A stretch of DNA of 46,096 nt, taken from contig CAKOGP040000546.1 of the NCBI GenBank assembly GCA_933822405.4, positions 1 to 46,096 of the forward strand, given 5' to 3'. Origin of the DNA: Cylindrotheca closterium (lineage: Eukaryota; Bacillariophyta; Bacillariophyceae; Bacillariales; Bacillariaceae). This document shows positions 42,965 through 46,096 of this stretch, piece after piece. Below the pieces are notes generated by a model. That model did no database searches. It was given only the letters and a program-made list of their open reading frames with translations, and was not told the origin of the DNA. A program made the position numbers and the translations under genes. The stretch's first letter is position 1, and every line of letters starts with the position of its first letter.

Positions 42965-44155
42965 TGATAGTAACAGCTATTTCATTATATAGGTATTGAG
43001 AAATAATTTTCTGTTATTCTAGTCAAGTTCGTTAGGTCGTTCGCTCATGACTATGAAGAGCTAGATGATGCGAAGCTCTACATGAGAAAGTTTGGTTCCA
43101 TATACACACTGCCCATCACTTTCCTGTTCCAAAACGCATCGCATCGGAAGATCTTGATTGCCTCTCATAGAGATTGCCCACGAGCGGCAATCTCGTACTG
43201 ATTTAGTACAGCCAGAGGGGAAATTTGACCATTAGTGTTCTTGCTGCAGATCGTTCGACTGGCCTCGATGCTGTCATCAAACGGATACTTCTTGTTGTTG
43301 CATCAATATCTTACAGACGATCTGATTGGCATGCGGGGTGAATCTTGTGCGTTTGCACCGCACCTTGCCCCGAACCGATCAAAAGGTGTCTTCCTTCTGC
43401 AATTCGCAGCTTTTTGAGCGCGTGACTGGGAGTGGTTAGATGAGTCAAGTGAAGCATCGTCACGTATGATTCTTATTTCTGCTGCTTGGTGTTCTTGCAG
43501 TAGCTCGGTCATGAATGTTTGAAGTGACATTGTGCTTTGGTTTTTTTGATTCGATATGATTTTGTGAGCACTGGTTGGTTTATCGCATGTATGGGTGGAT
43601 TCTAAGACAACGATTCTCAGAGTCAGCTAGCATGTAGTAACCCCGAAAATGATATATTTCAGATTGAAGTTGAAGGTTCGACTTCGAAACGCTAAATGGA
43701 AAAGAGAATAGAACAAAAGAACCATGAAAGAACCAGGTTCTGATAGACTCCACATAAGAAATCGAGAAGGCGATGTCAATCTCTTTCTTATCATGTTCAC
43801 TGAGCCATGCATCTGACTAAATGATTAAAAAAAAGTAATGCCGGTTTTTGTGTCCAAATATTCACAAAACTTCAACTCAGATCCCCGTCCACCATCATTA
43901 GTTCCCGCATATAGATAGAATGGAAATATACCTGGTAATTGACACCGCGAAGGGGGGTCAATCTAATTCATCATTTTCACTTTGCGGTGCACAAATGAAT
44001 TCGCAAGACCAAAATAACTTTTAAATGTCAGTTGCTGGAAACTTCAACTCACATATATATATATGTAGGACTACCATATATCTGAATATACATTTATATT
44101 CATTGCCGTTTCTTGTGTACTGGTAGGACCAAACAAAACTTGAACTGCTTCGCCC
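42965..44155. repeat. Segmental duplication, block R copy 2
   Basis: Counterpart of 32,910-33,920, same orientation. It holds the small gene at 43,303-43,530. It is about 180 bases longer because of insertions near 43,690-43,760 and 43,930-44,090. Unlike copy 1 it is not interrupted by transposons before block S. Confidence 0.8.
43303..43530 (-). CDS. Small duplicated protein, copy 2 (75 aa)
   Basis: A protein of 75 residues, ATG at 43530. It opens MSLQTFMTELLQEHQAAEIR. It then has RDDASLDSSNHSQSRAQK, FDRFGARCGANAQ and the end PRMPIRSSVRY. Nearly all differences from copy 1 are single-base changes or whole-codon indels, and the stop is at the same place. The DNA downstream of the stop is also conserved between copies, so the conservation is not confined to the frame; the frame-kept indels are the main support for coding. 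Function unknown. Confidence 0.6.
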   Translation of the reverse strand: MSLQTFMTELLQEHQAAEIRIIRDDASLDSSNHSQSRAQKAANCRRKTPFDRFGARCGANAQDSPRMPIRSSVRY

Positions 44156-44289
44156 TATTCTTGCTTCCTAAATGTCAGTTGACTTGCTACCGGTACTGTA
44201 GGTCCTGCAGCTACTGCAGCTATACAATGGAGGCGTGACCAAATTTCATGTATCGCTGGTACCTGGTACTCGTACCCACTGTGTGATGG

Positions 44290-44690
44290 ACATTTGATTA
44301 GCTCGATTCTTGGGCCCTGCACTTATTGGAGGCTTGGAGTATACCCGCCATGGTGGGTTTTGGATAGAAAAGTCGTGGTATGAAAGATGCTATCTTTTTG
44401 AAATTGGTGCCCCTAAGATCAAAATTCGATGTGCTATGGGTATACAGCACCCATAGAAGTTACCGCTTTGCTGTCATACTGATAAATTCAGTCTGAAGTG
44501 TAAATCATCCTATGTCAAATATAAGGTATATTACGGAATCGAACCGCTGCGCCTACCAGGCTACCTTAATCTGACTAGTCCAATATAAGTATCTAATACA
44601 CGTTCCAACAATCCTATCGATGATCCCCCAGTCAGAAATAGATGATCATGGACTATGCATAAGATTACAAAGCTATTGTCTATTCAAAAA
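44290..44690. repeat. Segmental duplication, block S copy 2
   Basis: Counterpart of 40,166-40,500. Here it directly follows block R and abuts the 3' end of HA copy 3. An insertion near 44,520-44,590 holds a tRNA-B-box-like GGTTCGATTCC on the minus strand, which I do not call a tRNA. Confidence 0.6.
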
Positions 44691-44711
44691 AATGTATCAT
44701 GTTTAGTTTGT

Positions 44712-45566
44712 TTATTTAGATAGTTGAGGTTCAAACACAAACCCCAATGATTGCAAGACAAGGTAGCGTTTCATTGTCAAGCTCGATGGGGCCCCTCTGT
44801 TGTAGAGCTTGTATTGTCGACGTTGACATTTTACCCAAGTGGAGAGTCCAAGATTCTCTTGATGGTGAGAAGGGACGTTGCAGTGGCCAGTTCTTTGCTT
44901 GAAGACCTTGAGCTCAATGAGCTTCTCTTGCCATGCGGAAGCATGCGATTGCCATATGAAGCCAATAGACTCAAGCTCTTGGATCCGACGAGTGGTCATC
45001 GTAGAGGTAGGATCGTTATCTTTGGACTTCTTGTATTGGTATTTTTGTCTCTTGACCCATCGGGCTAGGATAGGATCTTCTTGGTGAGAATGAGGAACAC
45101 AGCAGTGTCCATGTGCAAGCTTGTATTGGACGAGCTTTCGGAACTGGGCTCGCCATTGCTTCTCTTGATAGGGACGAAACCGAGCTGTACTCTTTTCATC
45201 ATTGGCCATTTGTATTTGGCTCCTTCGTTGGCGTTTCACATGAAAGGATCCAGCGTCATCGTAGGAGAAGCAGTCCTGAGAGCTTCTTTTGGATGTTGCA
45301 ACGCCTGATTCGTCCAGGAGTTCCATAAAGGAAGGAACAAGACAATCGCATTTCATTGACTGTGTTAGTGGCGTATTTTGACTACCTTGACCTTGCGGTC
45401 TGAGAGGTAGAGGCTCCATGTCTGGGTCATCGAATGGATCGCCAAAAGACAGAGGCTGCAAGGAAGAAAGAGACGAACTAGTAGCCGAAAACGGCAAAGG
45501 GCTTGTCATAAGCGAGACTAGCTCGTCATCTTCGATCCTTGAGTATCTGTAGCTGATAGAGTTCAT
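44712..45566 (-). CDS. Helicase-associated (HA) repeat protein, copy 3
   Basis: A protein of 284 residues, starting at the ATG at 45566. The conserved N-terminal motif is DPFDDPDMEPLPLRPQ. HA repeats are at about 138-206 (GHCCVPHSHQEDPILARWVK) and 213-278 (GHCNVPSHHQENLGLSTWVK). KRQRR precedes the repeats. The linker between the N-terminal motif and the repeats is shorter than in copies 1 and 2. It is on the opposite strand to copy 2 and its 3' end touches duplication block S, so a rearrangement has inverted one copy relative to the blocks. Confidence 0.85.
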   Translation of the reverse strand: MNSISYRYSRIEDDELVSLMTSPLPFSATSSSLSSLQPLSFGDPFDDPDMEPLPLRPQGQGSQNTPLTQSMKCDCLVPSFMELLDESGVATSKRSSQDCFSYDDAGSFHVKRQRRSQIQMANDEKSTARFRPYQEKQWRAQFRKLVQYKLAHGHCCVPHSHQEDPILARWVKRQKYQYKKSKDNDPTSTMTTRRIQELESIGFIWQSHASAWQEKLIELKVFKQRTGHCNVPSHHQENLGLSTWVKCQRRQYKLYNRGAPSSLTMKRYLVLQSLGFVFEPQLSK

Positions 45567-45870
45567 GGTTCAAATGGATTCGATTGAATTTTGTGAGAGA
45601 GTTGATGCTGCAAAATTGGTTTTTGTTGGTTGTCAGTTCAAGAGCGAAGGCTTCAACATATAAACCCATTGCGGGCGGTCGTTGTGTTTCACGATCATAA
45701 ATACTCCTCTTTTGACAGTACGGTACCTGGTAGTATGAAAGTGATACAGTATGTTGACGTCAAAATGTCAGTTACGTTTGGCAAAGGGACCTATATATAC
45801 ATGATACCATTATATCATTTTGGCGTTCGCCAATTGATATGATTCTCCTTTTGATAGCTGCAACAAAATT

Positions 45871-45908
45871 GGGGGGGGGGGGTGCATTTACAATTTTATT
45901 ACCCCCCC
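45871..45908. repeat. G12 tract paired with C7 tract
   Basis: Twelve G residues (45,871-45,882), a 19-base AT-rich spacer, then seven C residues (45,902-45,908). The AATTGGGGGGG / CCCCCCCAA arms could form a hairpin, and the G-run alone could stack. It sits about 30 bases left of the point where the truncated third copy of the small gene begins. Confidence 0.85.
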
Positions 45909-45938
45909 AAAGTGGCACTCTTTCGTCTCTCTGATGGC

Positions 45939-46096
45939 AGAAGGAAGACACCTTTTGATCGGTTTGGGGCAAGGTGCGGTGCAAACGCGCAAGATTCACC
46001 CCGCATGCCAATCAGATCGTCTGTAAGATATTGAAGCAACAACAAAAAGTATCCGTTTGATGACAGCAGCATTGGGGCCAGTTAAACGATCGGCAC
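45939..46096 (+). pseudogene. Small duplicated protein, 5'-truncated third copy, inverted
   Basis: Plus-strand bases 45,939-46,034 encode the C-terminal 31 codons of the small protein: RRKTPFDRFGARCGANAQ, then DSPRMPIRSSVRY and TGA. They are almost identical to copy 2 (43,303) and closer to it than to copy 1. The conserved 3' flank follows and is cut by the window end. Similarity stops abruptly to the left of 45,939, so the N-terminal 44 codons are missing. It is inverted relative to copies 1 and 2. Confidence 0.75.

Noticed and set aside
44520..44610. tRNA-like sequence on the minus strand (TAGCCTGGTAGG and GGTTCGATTCC resemble A and B boxes)
   Set aside because: The two boxes are only about six bases apart, and no acceptor or anticodon stem can be drawn.

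Overview
The window looks like nuclear DNA of a diatom, most likely a pennate one. Short GT-AG introns (77-300 nt) interrupt several genes. Two proteins start with a signal peptide ending in an 'A-F-P'-type plastid-import motif. The protein families are typical of diatoms: helicase-associated (HA) repeat proteins, a CRAL-TRIO plus DUF6824 fusion, a copia element with a diatom-like protease motif, and a Harbinger transposase. Species and chromosome cannot be read from the sequence.

Layout. 1-2,400: an HA-repeat gene on the minus strand with a broken fragment of the same gene beside it. 2,412-2,924: a two-exon COX17 copper-chaperone gene. 2,925-7,800: mostly non-coding, microsatellite-rich DNA holding one single-pass membrane protein gene. 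7,805-10,497: a GT92-type glycosyltransferase. 10,784-17,136: a minus-strand cluster of three CRAL-TRIO/DUF6824 genes (one decayed, two intact), interrupted by a plus-strand gene for a plastid-targeted SAP-domain membrane protein. 18,389-31,884: a normal gene-dense stretch with a short-chain dehydrogenase, a Ser-rich protein, a secreted GNAT-like protein, an LRR-like protein, a plastid protein with an internal repeat, a tail-to-tail pair of paralogous TPR-like proteins, and a five-exon sulfite oxidase with a cytochrome b5 domain. 32,900-46,096: an accessory, duplicated region. Two copies of a segment (32.9-33.9 kb and 43.0-44.2 kb) each carry a small gene of about 75-78 codons. Between them lie a broken Harbinger transposon, a broken copia retrotransposon and an HA-repeat gene. 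A third HA-repeat gene and an inverted, truncated third copy of the small gene follow at the right end.

How the genes relate. Housekeeping functions (COX17, sulfite oxidase) act in mitochondria. Two proteins are probably plastid-targeted. The HA family and the CRAL-TRIO/DUF6824 family are lineage-expanded and have decaying copies next to live ones, so the window is a good example of local gene birth and death in a diatom. The least explained items are the small duplicated gene family whose indels keep the reading frame, the lipid-binding/DUF6824 fusion cluster, and the two-repeat plastid protein. Exon boundaries were worked out by eye from splice motifs and phase; no search or expression data were available.
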